64,000 nucleotides of DNA from Salidesulfovibrio brasiliensis JCM 12178 (GCF_001311825.1 NZ_BBCB01000008.1:1-64000), one strand, 5' to 3'; positions 45,124 to 56,082 are shown, counted from the first letter of the stretch. The notes: a model not told the origin generated them from the sequence alone. Numbers and translations are program-made.

Positions 45124-45244
45124 AGCCTTCGGCTGGTTCCCGTCAGACCGGGAAACGCATGAAAGGCGTGCCCACATTCGGCCAGATGACCGAGGGCCTT
45201 TGCTCATATTCCTGCCCCACAAGACTCCCCAGCCCTCGAAAAGA

Positions 45245-45278
45245 GCCGCCGGAGGCGGATTCATCCAGCTCCGGCGGC
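45245..45278 (-). terminator. Terminator of the glycogen operon
   Basis: A perfect 10-base stem (GCCGCCGGAG) with a 14-base loop is followed, in leftward reading, by TCTTTTC. It lies 12 bases after the glucan phosphorylase stop and faces the MarR operon end. Confidence 0.8.
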
Positions 45279-45289
45279 ACAATGTTTCG

Positions 45290-48200
45290 TCAGCTCCAGC
45301 GAATGAGACGCGGTTCGTGCTTGTTGGTCAGCCCCGGATGTGTCGGGATGACGCGAACTCCGTAGCGCACAGGGCCGGAGTGGGTCGGCGAGAAGCTGGT
45401 CCGGTACTCCAGCATCGAGGCTTCGGTATGCTTGAGCTCCATGCGGATGCACTCCACCACTGTCTGTTCATCCGGGGTGGCGGCGATGAACTCCACCTGC
45501 ATCTCCTCTTCAAGGAGTTGGCCCCTGTCGATTCTGACCTTCACTGACAGGTCGTTGCCGAGCTTGAACACGTCGCCTGAGATGCCTTCCACATGGACCT
45601 CCTTTATGGTCAGGGTGGCGAACCTGCCGGGGATGCGCTTTTTCCACTCGCCCAGCTCCTGCGCCATTGCGTAGTCGTTTCGACAACGCCGGTCGGAAGA
45701 CTCGATGACCGGGAGATACATCTGCTGGATATAGTCCTTCACCATCCGGTGCGTGCCGTACTGTCTGAAGCCGGTCTTCATCACCGACTTCATCCGGCCC
45801 AGCCAGAGATGCGGCACCCCGTCTCCGCCGCGCTCGTAGAACTCCGGAACAACCTGTGACTCAAGGGTTTCGTACAGGTTCTCCGCGTCCACGATATCCT
45901 GGTTGACCTGACTCTCGTACACAAGCCCGCTCCCCACGGCCCAGCCGTTGTGGCCGTCGTAAGCCTCGTCCCACCAGCCGTCCATGATCGAGCAGTTGGG
46001 CACCCCGTTCACCGCAGCCTTCATGCCGCTCGTGCCGCTGGCCTCCATCAGCCGCGTGGGCGTGTTGAGCCAGACGTCCGCGCCGGAAACCAGAAGCCGG
46101 GCCAGCCGGATATCATAGCCTTCGAGGAAGATGACCCGGCCGAGGAAGTCGTCCTGCTTTGCCAGACGGCAAATGAGGTTGATATAGCTCGCGCCGATGG
46201 TGTCTGCCGGGTGCGCCTTGCCCGCGAATATTATGTTCACGGGCCGCTCCGGGTTGCACAGGATTTCCTTGGCCCGCTTGAGGTCATGGAACAGCAGGGT
46301 CGTACGCTTGTACGCAGTGCAGCGCCGGGCGAAACACAGGGTCAGGTGGTCGGGATTGAGCGTTTCGCGGAAGGCGCGCAGCCGATTCGGAGGCTCCCCT
46401 TCACGGGTCCATTGTTCGGAGATGGACCGCAATACCTCGTCGTACAGCCGATGCTTAAGGGAAACGTGGGTCTCCCAGAGCCGTCCGTTGTCGTAGTGAT
46501 CAAGGCAGTCCCAACCGCCACCCTCCAGCAGCGTATCATGAACATTCAGGTGGCAGCAGCTCTCGATGTCGCGGCGCACACGCTCGTCCAGCCACGACGG
46601 GATATGCACGCCGTTGGTGATGTGGCCCACCGGGACCTCGCTCAAAAGGAATCCGCGCCAGAGGTCCATCCACATGCGCCGGGACACGTCGCCGTGAAGT
46701 CTGCTGACACCGTTGCGGCTGCATGAAAGCTGAAGCGCGAGGACCGTCATGTTCAGATGGTCCGCCTCTTCCGCGTACATGTGCCCGAGGTTCCAGAGGG
46801 CATCCCACGAAAGCCCCATCTCCTCGGCATAGCGGCGGAAATAGTTCTCCACCAGAGACCGCTCGAACCGCTCGTTCCCTGCCGGGACCGGGGTGTGCAT
46901 GGTAAACGCCGTCGAACCCCGGACCACTTCCTTGGCCGTGGCAAAGTCAAGCCCCTCGATGAGCATGAGGTGCCGGAGGCGCTCGAAGAGCAGAAACGCG
47001 GAATGACCTTCGTTCAGGTGATAGATGCACGGCTCGATGCTGAGCGCCCGCAGCATTCTGACACCGCCGATACCCAGAACGATCTCCTGCTCGATGCGCC
47101 CCTTGGAGGACGGCTCATAGAGACGCGAGGTGATGTCCCTGTCCGTGCGGGAGTTTTCCACCACGTCAGTATCGAGAAGGTACAAGACGGCGCGCCCCAC
47201 CCGCACTTCCCAAATCTGTGCGTAAACGGTCCTTCCGGGCAGGTCCACCGTGACCAGCGTCTTTTCGGTGTCCCCGTTGTGCAGCGGCGATATGGGCATG
47301 GTGGCAAAGTCGTTTTCCGGATACTCCGCCACCTGATCGCCGTTGCCGTTTATGCGCTGGTGGAAGTAGCCGTTCTTGTAAAGCAGCGACACGCCCACAA
47401 ACGGCAGGTTCAGGTCGCTTGCGGACTTGATATGGTCGCCCGAAAGCAGCCCAAGGCCGCCGGAATAGATGGGTATGGCCTCGTGCAGTCCGAACTCCAT
47501 GGAGAAGTACGACACCGGGTTCTTCCACGTGATACCCTTGTAATCGGCGTGTTCACGCTGGGCCATGTAGCCATCGAAACGCTCAAGAATTTCCGAAAAA
47601 CGGCCCATGAACTCGATGTCGCCCGAAAGCTCGTTCAGGCGCTCGCGGTCCATGGTGTCGAGGAACAGGACCGGGTTGCCGCCGCAGTCCCGCCAGCGGG
47701 CCGAATCCATCCACTCGAAGAGTCCTGCGCCTCACGGTTCCAGACCCACCAGAGGTTGTCGGCCACTTCGCGTAGCCGTGCAAGCGCCTGCGGCAGCTCC
47801 GTCACTACAGTGAAAGACCTGAGCCTCGGCTGGGTGGTGTTCACGCCAGAAAAGGATATCTCCACCCCGCGCTGGGCGGCCATCCGCTGCACGCCCGCAA
47901 TGCGTTCGGTGCGGATTTCCGCCGCGTGCGCGTAGGCTTCCAGATAGTGCCGGTAGAAATCATGCCATGTGGCTTCCTCGGCCACCTCTCGCGCGGCCTG
48001 ACTCCTTCGCGCCCAGTCTTCCCGTGAAAGCGAGAGGTATTCGCCCAAGTATTCCGTCAGCTTGTCCCGGGCCATGGCGTAGTCATGGTCTAGGCGATTG
48101 AGGACATGCACCCCGAGGTGTCCGTCCGGGTGCTTTTCCATGATCCACTGCCCGAAGCCCGCGCGGTCCGCAGTTACGGTGGGCACCGCAAAGGCGGCGC

Positions 48201-49528
48201 TCTCCATGGGCGTGTAGCCCCACGGCTCGTAGAATGAAGGAAAGACCGTCAGGTCCATGCCTGCGAGCGCGTCGTAATACTCAAGGTTCAGGATGCCGTC
48301 ATGTCCGTCCAGATAGACCGGAATGAAAATGACGCAACAACGCTTTTCGCGGGCATTGTCCAGATGCAGCTCCCGGCAGCGCTTGACGATGGGGTCCTCG
48401 TCGCGTTGCCCAGGTGGTGCGTGGCGATGCCCGCATACTTTTCGATGTCGGGCCGCTCTTTCTGCAGCCGCTTGCGGACGTCGTCGCTGAAGACAGCGTA
48501 TCCGCAGGTTACGAGCAGGAAGGCCACCACCGTGGTGTCGGACTCCGCCTCGGCAAGCTGGCGGTCGATGTCCGAGAGGCTGTCAAGCAGCAGGTCGATG
48601 CCCTTGTTGTGAAACTCGTACCGGCCGCTTGTGGCCACCAGCAGGGTCTTGTCCGAGTCCAGCTTGCGCTCAAGGAACCGCTCTGCCAGATCCACAAGCT
48701 GCCTGCGCGAAGACCCCCGCTTTTCGGCCACGTACTCCGGCTCGGCAAAGCCTCAAGGTTGAAGCCGTTGGTCGTGACCACGGCCGGGTTTGTGCCGAGC
48801 AGGTTGGAAGCCTCCCTGCGGGTGATGTTTGAGACGGTGGTGAAACAATCTGCCTCGCGGGCAGAGACCGACTCCATGGAATGTTTGGCGCTGACACCGA
48901 ACGCCTTGGCCTCCTGCGTGGGTTCGATCTCCTCCAGTGCGGCATAGATGTCCACGCCGGAGCCGGACATGGACCGGCCGAGCATGGTGGCGTGCGTGGT
49001 CAGCACGGTGGACACGCCGGGAGCGTGCTTCTTGAGATACAGGACGCCAGCGCCGGACATCCACTCGTGGAAATGCGCGTACACGTCGGCCACGCCTTCC
49101 ATGTCGTCGCCAATCTCCTTGATGGCCATGGCCGAGGCCGTGCTGAACAGCACCGGCTCGATATAGTCCCACGCACCGGCCATGGAGTCGACGCCGTAGT
49201 CGTTCCAGAGCTGAAAGAGCAGCTTGTCGGGGTCCTTGAACACGTCGCGGAAGCCGATGAGCATCGCCCACGGCCTGCCGGGGATGTCCCATCTCCCCAC
49301 TGAAACCTCGACATGCTTCGCGGCAAGCCGCTCCAGCGCTGGCACTATTGACTCGGGCGGGTCGCACGGCTCAAATCCCGGATTGCTTTTCAGCAGCGGC
49401 CCCATGGCCACATAGCGCTCACCGAACTGCGAGACAGCCTGCGCCGCCTTGCTGCTGATGACCGTATGGATGCCGCCGACCTTGTTGCAGACCTCCCACG
49501 ACACCTCGAAAAGCCAACTGGTTTCCAT
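45290..49528 (-). CDS. Fused glycogen synthase and alpha-glucan phosphorylase (frameshifts)
   Basis: The gene encodes about 1,413 residues in two enzymes. The N-terminal ~560 residues are a glycogen synthase-like glycosyltransferase ('LFEVSWEVCNKVGGIHTVISSKA', 'TTVSNITRREASNLLGTNPAVVTTNGFN', 'TVFPSFYEPWGYTPMESAAF'). The C-terminal part is a GlgP-type phosphorylase ('GLGLLSGDHIKSASDLNLP', 'HLNEGHSAFLLFERLR', 'PTRLMEASGTSGMKAAVNGVPNCSIMDGWWDEAYDG' around the PLP Lys). Single-base losses near 48741, 48401 and 47722 break the frame; each join restores conserved text. Fusions of this type are known in Bacteroidota and Deltaproteobacteria as I recall. It is the last gene of the glycogen operon. Confidence 0.88.
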
Positions 49529-49537
49529 AGCGTTCTC

Positions 49538-50740
49538 CTAGTCCGACGCCGTATTTCGGGCGTCTATCCGCAAACCCAGATCATTGAGCGCGTTCATGTA
49601 GGTAATGAAGGCCTGATGCGGGGTCTCGTACGGGTTGAAGTACTTGTGCACGTCGCCGTCGGAAAACCACTTGGTGCACATGTAATAGAAATGGTCGCTG
49701 GTGAGCATCTCGCGCCATGTGGCGATCATGTCGTCGTCATGGGTGGCGAGCACCTTTTCCTCCAGCGCGTAGGCCAGCTCTGCGGCCTGATCCTGCATGG
49801 GATTGCCGAGCCATGCACTGACGTCGCGCTCCAGATCGGCCCATGAGGTGAAATACGGCACGTCGATCTGAGCCATGGGGTCGAGCCGGGACGCGGCCTC
49901 TGCCGGGGTCTCGAACGCGTAGTCGCCGTGGTCGAGAATCCTGTCAGGCAGCTTGTCAAAAAACTCGAAGATGCCCGTGTCTTTCCACTGGTGCTCGCCG
50001 ATGGTCTCGTAGTCCATGAAGAGGTTGATGACCTCCCCGCTACCCGCAACGGAATGCAGCCAGCTTGCGTATCTCTCTACGCTGATGGGCCACTCGCTCC
50101 AGTTGCGGTCCGAAAACCGGAAAGCGATGTCATCGGACAGGCGGTAGTTCTTCAGCAGCGCCTTGAGCTTGGTGCAGCCTGCGGGTTGGTAGATGAAGTT
50201 GGGCGATCGCCAGCCGAGCACCTGATCCGCGCCCTCGGCCAAAACAACCTTGTAGCCCATCTTCTCCACTTCATGCGCCAAATCGTTGTTATAAATAAGC
50301 TCGGTATTACGGAAGGTTTTGGGCTTGGCGCCGAAAAGCTCTTCCAGCGCCCTTGCGTGCATCTTGACCTGCCGCCGGAACTCGTCGCGGGAAAAAAGAA
50401 ACGCCAATGAGTGGTAGTAGGTTTCACCGATGAACTCGACGCACCCGGTATCGGCCAGACGCCGGAACGACGCCAGCACCTCGGGGCTGAACTCCTGATA
50501 CTGCTCCAGGACCACCCCGCTCACTGCGTACGAAATGCGAAAGCGCCCCTTGTGACGTTCGATGAGATCAAGCATCAGCCTGTTGGCGGGCAGATAGCAC
50601 TTCTCGGCCACCTTGAGCAGAATCTCGCGGTTGGCCGCGTCGTCGCGGTAGACATGGCGGTGGCCTATGTCGAAGAAGCTGTAACGCTGATCCAACCGAA
50701 CGGGCTGGTGCACCTGAAAGTAGAAACACACCGAAATCAT
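49538..50740 (-). CDS. Glycoside hydrolase family 57 alpha-amylase
   Basis: The 400-residue cytoplasmic enzyme starts MISVCFYFQVHQPVRLDQRYSFF, the standard GH57 opening (HQPxR). The catalytic Glu lies in FRNTELIYNND and the catalytic Asp in FMDYETIGEHQW; 'GETYYHSLAFLFS' is a further family block. GH57 amylases cut or rearrange alpha-1,4 glucans. The ATG follows GGGGAGGA and overlaps the stop of the glycosyltransferase gene. It lies ten bases before the synthase/phosphorylase fusion, so it belongs to glycogen turnover. Confidence 0.93.
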   Translation of the reverse strand: MISVCFYFQVHQPVRLDQRYSFFDIGHRHVYRDDAANREILLKVAEKCYLPANRLMLDLIERHKGRFRISYAVSGVVLEQYQEFSPEVLASFRRLADTGCVEFIGETYYHSLAFLFSRDEFRRQVKMHARALEELFGAKPKTFRNTELIYNNDLAHEVEKMGYKVVLAEGADQVLGWRSPNFIYQPAGCTKLKALLKNYRLSDDIAFRFSDRNWSEWPISVERYASWLHSVAGSGEVINLFMDYETIGEHQWKDTGIFEFFDKLPDRILDHGDYAFETPAEAASRLDPMAQIDVPYFTSWADLERDVSAWLGNPMQDQAAELAYALEEKVLATHDDDMIATWREMLTSDHFYYMCTKWFSDGDVHKYFNPYETPHQAFITYMNALNDLGLRIDARNTASD

Positions 50741-52023
50741 GTCATCCTCCCCGCAAGCTCGCGGTACACCCCGAGCACCTTCTCCGCGGCAAGCTCCCAC
50801 TGCACCTTGCGCAGTGTCTCCCGACCGCTTTCCACCAGCTTGAGCCGTCGCTCTTCATTGTCCAACAGGTCGAGTATTTCCGCAGCGAGCCGGTCCACGT
50901 CCCAGAAATCCACCTTGACCGCGTCGTCGAGAATCTCGGCCACGCCGGACTGTTTGGAGACGATGGAAGGCACGTCGTAAACCATGGCCTCCAGCGGCGT
51001 GATGCCGAACGGCTCCGACACGCTGGGCATGACGTACAGGTCGCTCATGGCGTAGATGCGCTCCACGTCCCGGCCCCTGACAAAGCCGAGAAAATGGAAC
51101 TTGTCCGCCATTCGCAGCTCGGCCATACGCTCCACCATGCGCGGGAACATGTCCCCGGACCCGGCCATGGCGAACCGGACGTTCGGGTTCTTCTTCAGAA
51201 CCTTTGCGGCAGCCTCCACGAAATAGTCCGGCCCTTTCTGGAAAGTGATGCGTCCGAGAAAGAGCACCAGCTTCTCATGAAACGCCTTCTCCATCCGAAT
51301 CTGTCCGAGCCTGCGCTCCTGCGAGACCGCGTTGTGCACCACGGATATCTTGCCCGAGTCGATGGAGTAGCGCTTGACGATGGTGTCTTTGGTGAAATGA
51401 CTGACCGCGATGATTCGGTCAGCCGCTTCGAACCCGGCACGCTCAAGGTCGTAGACCTGCTGGTTCACGTGCTCGCCGCTGCGGTCAAACTCCAGTGCGT
51501 GGGCATGCACGACCAGCGGCTTCCCGGACACCCGCTTGGCCTCTATGCCTGCCGGAGCGGTCATCCAGTCGTGGGAATGGATAACGTCGAATTCCTCGGT
51601 CTGGGCGACATGCGCACCCACAAAGCTGTATCGTACGATCTCCGCCATCAGGTTCTCGCCGTATCCGCCCGAAAAATCGCTCTCCAACTGCCGGATGATA
51701 TCTTCGGTGTGGAGCTGCTCGTGCTCCTCCACCACGGCTTGGTACTCTTTCTCCGTAAGATACGGGCGAAGCGGGGAAAGCACCTCCAGAACGGAGACCC
51801 GCTCACGCAGCTCCCGAATCTGCCTGAGCCCCACGGACGCGCGCACGCGGTTTGCGCCCATAAGCGTCAGATGCCTGCCCTCTTCGTCCGAATCGAGCCT
51901 CGGCAGCACGAACAGGATGTCGGTTCCGTGCTGGGCCAGCCCTTTTGTAAGCCCGAGGCAGGCGGTACCGAGACCACCTGAGATGAAAGGTGGAAATTCC
52001 CACCCGAACATGAGCACGCGCAT
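50737..52023 (-). CDS. Glycosyltransferase, GT4-type glycogen synthase
   Basis: The 428-residue protein opens with MRVLMFGWEFPPFISGGLGTACLGLTKGLA and has a GT-B fold: 'DVIHSHDWMTAPAGIEAKR', 'VSHFTKDTIVKRYSIDSGKISVVHNAV', 'KLVLFLGRITFQKGPDYFVEAA', and 'DLYVMPSVSEPFGITPLEAMVYDVPSIVSKQSGVAEIL' with the sugar-nucleotide Glu. It should extend alpha-1,4 glucan or make maltose-1-phosphate. I start at MRVLMF; the longer frame overlaps the debranching enzyme. Together with the fused synthase there are two elongating activities in one operon. Confidence 0.88.
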   Translation of the reverse strand: MRVLMFGWEFPPFISGGLGTACLGLTKGLAQHGTDILFVLPRLDSDEEGRHLTLMGANRVRASVGLRQIRELRERVSVLEVLSPLRPYLTEKEYQAVVEEHEQLHTEDIIRQLESDFSGGYGENLMAEIVRYSFVGAHVAQTEEFDVIHSHDWMTAPAGIEAKRVSGKPLVVHAHALEFDRSGEHVNQQVYDLERAGFEAADRIIAVSHFTKDTIVKRYSIDSGKISVVHNAVSQERRLGQIRMEKAFHEKLVLFLGRITFQKGPDYFVEAAAKVLKKNPNVRFAMAGSGDMFPRMVERMAELRMADKFHFLGFVRGRDVERIYAMSDLYVMPSVSEPFGITPLEAMVYDVPSIVSKQSGVAEILDDAVKVDFWDVDRLAAEILDLLDNEERRLKLVESGRETLRKVQWELAAEKVLGVYRELAGRMT

Positions 52024-52025
52024 GG

Positions 52026-53980
52026 CTACCGACCTCCCAACAGCTTGTTGAGGCGGATGGCCTCGGCCACGCTCCACGCCTGCGCGATGGTCCCCTGCGG
52101 CCGGTGCGGCGGATTGCCGGTGTACAGCTCGGGTATCGAGGCAATGCCGTGGTCCTTGGGAAACGCCTTCAGGATCGGCTTCAGGTAGCTTCTCAAGTAC
52201 TTGATCGTTTCCTTCCTGTCCGCGCTCTGGCGCAGCATGGCTTCGCCAAAGTGCCCGGCCAGCCACGGCCAGACCATGCCCTGATGATAGGCGGCGTCGC
52301 GCGCATCGGCGTCACCCCGGTAGAAAGGAGAATACAACGGATTGCGCGGCGAAAGCGTTCGCAGGCCATACGGCGTCAGCAGGTGGCTTTCCACAGTGGC
52401 CATCACCGCCCGCATCCGTTCCATGTCCAGCATGGAATGGGGCAGCGACACCGCGAATATCTGATTGGGCCGGATGCAGTGATCCTGCCCCCTTTCGTTG
52501 ACAACATCGCTCAGGCAGTTGTCATCATGGTTCCAGAACCGCTCCATGAAATTGGCCGCAAGGGTGTCCGCCGCCCGTTCCGCACGTTCGCGCAGGTCGT
52601 CGTCGCCGGATGCAAGCTCCAGATAAAACCGCAAGGCGTTGTACCAAAGGGCATTTATCTCGACAGCCGCGCCATGTCTGGGAGTCACGGGCCTGCCGTA
52701 GGCCTGCGCGTCCATCCACGTAAGCTGGGTGTGCTCGTTTCCGGCATGGAGCAAGCCGTCCTCGTCCAAACGGCAAAGAGGCACCCTGCCGTCGAGGTGC
52801 GCGGCCACGATGCCCTTCATGGCCGGAAGCAGCCGTTTGGTGACGAACCGCCTGCTCCCCTTGGCCCTTAGATACTCTTGAACAGTCCAGAAAAACCAGA
52901 GCGAGGCGTCCACGGAGTTGTAGGCCAGATGCTCCGAGGACTGGTCAAGATAGTTCGGCAACAGACCGTCACGCTCCATACCCGCGTAAGCAGCGAGCAC
53001 CTCCTCGCCGAACGGCAATCGCCCGGAATGGAAGGTCAGGCCCGGCAGCGCGATCATGGTGTCACGCCCCCACTCTCCGAACCAGTGATACCCGGCGATG
53101 ACCGAAGCCTTGTCCGAGGCGTTACGGATGAGGAACTGGTCGGAATAATACTTGAGCCAGCGGGTGTGCTTGCCACGGTCCTGCTGCGGGAAAACTCCTG
53201 TTCGCGCCGCTCCACTTCCTTCTTGCGCACCCTTTCGAGATTGCTGATCGGATCGGTGGACGCGGCGAATATGACGGGCTTGCCCTTCTTGAGCGGCACG
53301 TCGAAAACACCGGGGCAGAATAGGTCCTCCTGATACTTGAAACCGCGCTCGCGCTCTTGAAGGTACTCCACGTTCAGATGCCATTTTGGGCCCGCGTAGA
53401 ATTCGGAGGAACGGTTGGTTCCCATATAGAGCGGCGGCATGCCGTCGTATGGCTGTATTTTACGGCCGTTCTTTTCCGGATAGGTGCGTGGACGCAGAAA
53501 CATGTTCTCCTGCGTGAGCCGGTGCACGTCCCGGTAGGCAAGCATCGGGCGGATGCGAAGGGTCGGGCTGACGCGCCCTTCGAGCAGTTCATAGCTCAAA
53601 AGGACGGTGTTCTCGCCGTAGACCATGAGGATGCTCTTGCGCAGCAGCATGTCCCCGATGCGGTAGGTAACGGAAGGATGCAGCCCTTGCTCGAAACCAT
53701 CAAAAAACTGGTGTCCGGTGGGATGGTAAACGCCCGGATACTTATTGGTTGAGAGGGCGAATTCAAGGTCGTCGTGCAGGAGTGAGGTCTCAACCTTGGA
53801 GAGCAACACGAACCTGCCCTTGGGCTTCTTGAGGGCGGCAACAAGCAAACCGTGGTACTTGCGGGTGTGGCAATTGATGACGGTACTGGACGCGTAGCCG
53901 CCGATTCCATTGGTGTCGAGCCACTCTTTCCGGGTAGCCCGTTCAGTGTTGACGCATTCTTTTCTGCCGATTCGAATCAT
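52026..53980 (-). CDS. Glycogen debranching enzyme (frameshift near 53191)
   Basis: About 650 residues. The N-terminal domain contains 'EWLDTNGIGGYASSTVINCHTRKYHGLLVA', the signature of the archaeal-type amylo-1,6-glucosidase family. The C-terminal (alpha/alpha)6 barrel has 'YHWFGEWGRDTMIALPGL', 'DASLWFFWTVQEYL', 'GRPVTPRHGAAVEINALWYNAL' and 'AYHQGMVWPWLAGHFGEAML'. A lost T in a TTTTT run before FPQQDRGKHTRWLKYY explains the break. The ATG at 53980 follows AGGTGG. It is the first gene of the four-gene glycogen operon. Confidence 0.9.
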
Positions 53981-54338
53981 GGTTTCCACCTGTCCTGAGA
54001 GTGAACAAAAGGGTTTCCCCATGACTGCCTTAGATAGAAAACCGCGACCGCACGCAAGGAGAAAATGAGCACCGGATGTTATTATTTCACCCCAACACAA
54101 AACAACCGCACGGACGTAACGGCTTGGACACCGGAAGACGCCAAAGCGACACTGGAAAACACGAGATTAAAACGACATACACCGTCAAGAAATAGCGCAC
54201 TGAGGGCCCTTCCTCGTCCATGTAGATCAGCACACATCCCTACGGCACAGACTGGCCCATCGGTTTGAATCACGCCGGTAATTTTGATTAGTTCACATTT
54301 GGACACAAACCGGGTTTCCGATGTCTGGCAACAAAAAA

Positions 54339-54361
54339 GGCTTCGGTAATCTACCGAAGCC
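54339..54361 (-). terminator. Orphan terminator hairpin
   Basis: A perfect 10-base stem (GGCTTCGGTA) with an ATC loop is followed by TTTTTTG in leftward reading. No gene is seen directly upstream of it, so it may end a small RNA or a lost gene. Confidence 0.6.
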
Positions 54362-54617
54362 ATTAAATAGAAATTGGGTAATAAGGCGGACATCTTTGCG
54401 GCCTCTTGAGTGGCATTCAAGAGGTCACAACCCTTTTTGGGGAATGAAACTCTTAGTAATAAGGTTACGGCGAAGGTACCCACTTTCGCGTCTACGCCGT
54501 GTCCTCAGCCATAACAAATGTAACTTTTATACAAACAATGCCATTTTCAAGCCCTTGAAATGACGAAACGAGCGGCCTTCAAGCTCTCGTTATCTTGCCA
54601 TTTACACCGATGACAGA

Positions 54618-54642
54618 GGTTCAAATCCCCTTGGGGACGCCA
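54618..54642 (+). other. tRNA 3'-end fragment, possible attachment site
   Basis: The segment has a T-loop (GGTTCAAATC), the following stem half, GGGGAC, a discriminator G and CCA, exactly like the last 25 bases of a tRNA gene. No matching 5' acceptor (GTCCCC), D-arm or anticodon arm is found upstream, and a T-stem base is mismatched. It is followed nine bases later by a strong terminator. This is what integration of an element at a tRNA gene leaves behind. Confidence 0.45.
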
Positions 54643-54650
54643 ACGAAATC

Positions 54651-54684
54651 AAAGCCCTCCTGCTTTAAGCAGGAGGGCTTTTTT
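54651..54684 (+). terminator. Strong terminator after the tRNA-like end
   Basis: A 13-base stem (AAAGCCCTCCTGC) with a five-base loop is followed by a six-base T-run. Confidence 0.85.
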
Positions 54685-54700
54685 GATGGACCACTCTCGT

Positions 54701-54733
54701 AAAAAAAGGGCGCAACCAAATGGTGCGCCCCTT
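54701..54733 (-). terminator. Terminator of the TolC-like gene
   Basis: Stem GGGCGC/GCGCCC continuing ACC/GGT with an AAAT loop; leftward reading ends in a seven-base T-run 25 bases after the stop codon. Confidence 0.8.
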
Positions 54734-54756
54734 TGAATCCGATACGAATCGAGAGG

Positions 54757-56082
54757 TTACTTCTCGGCCATTTCGTACGCCTTGTCCGAGACTTCCAGTT
54801 GCTGCACAAGCTCGCCTTCGAGGGTCAGAAGCTTGTAGACGCTGAAGCTGCGGTTCATGCGCGCCGTTTCAAGCAGCACGCTGTTGCTGAACACCTCGTT
54901 GATGGAGTCAAGCACGTCAAGCAGGGAGCGCTGGCCCACGTTGAACTGCACGAGATACATGTCGCGGGTTTCCTTGCTGTAATCGAGCGCCTTCTCGTAG
55001 TTGGCCACCTGCTTGACGGCAATCTCGTAGTCGCTCCAGGCCGTGGCGACCTCGCGGCTGAGTTCGTCGATGGTGTCCTGCAGTTCGGCCTGAGCCTCGT
55101 TCACGCGGGATTCGGCAGCCTTGGCCTCGTTGTAGTCCGTACCGCCACTGAACAGGTTCCAGGACATTTCGAGCATGGCCCGATTGTCCTGAAGATGCGT
55201 GGTCGCTCCGTCAAGACGGTCTGTGTTACGGGAGCTGACCACCACGTCCACGTTCGGATAGTAGTCGGACTCGGTAACGTTCTGGTCTTTCTCCGAGGCG
55301 GCGAGGTCTGCCTTGCGGACCTTGATCTTCGGGTTGTTTTCCAGCGTGCGGTCAAGAAGCTCACGAAGCTCGCCTTCAATGTAGTCCGGATGGAATTCCG
55401 GCTTGGACAGCGCGCCGGGTTCGGTACCGGTCATGCGCCTGTAAGCGGCTTCGGCATTATTCAGGTTGCCCTGATAGGTGATGTGGGTGGTCTCGGCACG
55501 GGCCAGACGGCTCATGGCCTGCGTCTCGTCGGCACGGCTGGTGGCTCCGGCGAAGACCCGCTCGGAAATGGAGTCAAGCAGATCGCGGTGATCCTGCACA
55601 TTGTTTTCGGCCAGCTCGAGCAGTTTGCGCTCACGCACCACGTCGTGATGAGCGCGAACCGCGTCGAGCGCGATGGCTTCGACGTTGTCCATCAGCAGAT
55701 ACTCGGCAGACTGCAAGCGGTCCTTGAACCCCTGATAGGTGTAGTAGCGATCCATGCCGTCGAACAGGTTCAGGCTCAGGGCAACCGTGGTGTCGCTCGC
55801 GGTACGCGTGCGCTGGTCAGTGCCGAGTCTGCGGGTTGTGGAGCTGTCGTACTGCTGGAATCCGTAGTTGGCGGAAACGTCCAGCGAAGGGAAGAAACGT
55901 CCCAGCGCGGCAGAAAGGTCGCGGGCGCTTGCTTCGCGGTTATACAGAATGGACTTGATCTTCGGGTGGTGCTTCACGGATGTGACCACGCTCTCCTTGA
56001 GCGAAGTGGTTCCGTCGGCACCGGCCTGTGCCGTGACGGCGAACATGAAAATGAGAAGTATGGAAAGAATCGCGCGTTTCAT
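54757..56082 (-). CDS. TolC-family outer-membrane channel
   Basis: The 441-residue protein has a signal peptide (MKRAILSILLIFMFAVTAQA) and two long TolC-type repeats rich in coiled coil: 'SLKESVVTSVKHHPKIKSILYNREASARDLSAALGRFFPSLDVSANYGF' and 'LLDRTLENNPKIKVRKADLAASEKDQNVTESDYYPNVDVVVSSR'. A final 'FNVGQRSLLDVLDSINEVF' is the conserved TolC C-terminal block. It forms the outer exit duct of type I secretion. It lies just downstream of the RTX adhesin on the same strand, so it probably exports it. The ABC and membrane-fusion partners are not in the window. Confidence 0.92.
   Translation of the reverse strand: MKRAILSILLIFMFAVTAQAGADGTTSLKESVVTSVKHHPKIKSILYNREASARDLSAALGRFFPSLDVSANYGFQQYDSSTTRRLGTDQRTRTASDTTVALSLNLFDGMDRYYTYQGFKDRLQSAEYLLMDNVEAIALDAVRAHHDVVRERKLLELAENNVQDHRDLLDSISERVFAGATSRADETQAMSRLARAETTHITYQGNLNNAEAAYRRMTGTEPGALSKPEFHPDYIEGELRELLDRTLENNPKIKVRKADLAASEKDQNVTESDYYPNVDVVVSSRNTDRLDGATTHLQDNRAMLEMSWNLFSGGTDYNEAKAAESRVNEAQAELQDTIDELSREVATAWSDYEIAVKQVANYEKALDYSKETRDMYLVQFNVGQRSLLDVLDSINEVFSNSVLLETARMNRSFSVYKLLTLEGELVQQLEVSDKAYEMAEK

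Larger units (their letters stand above)
53981..54756. other. Gene-poor stretch with hairpins and a tRNA-like end
   Basis: About 775 bases of lower GC than the flanks and without a supported gene. It holds two terminator-like hairpins (54339-54361, ten-base stem, T-run in leftward reading; 54402-54424, eight-base stem), the tRNA-3'-end-like motif at 54618-54642, and two terminators at 54651-54684 and 54701-54733. Short frames here look non-coding. A small RNA is possible. Confidence 0.45.

Noticed and set aside
54570-54642. Complete tRNA gene
   Set aside because: Only the T-loop and 3' acceptor end are present; no matching 5' acceptor, D-arm or anticodon arm could be found, and one T-stem pair is mismatched.
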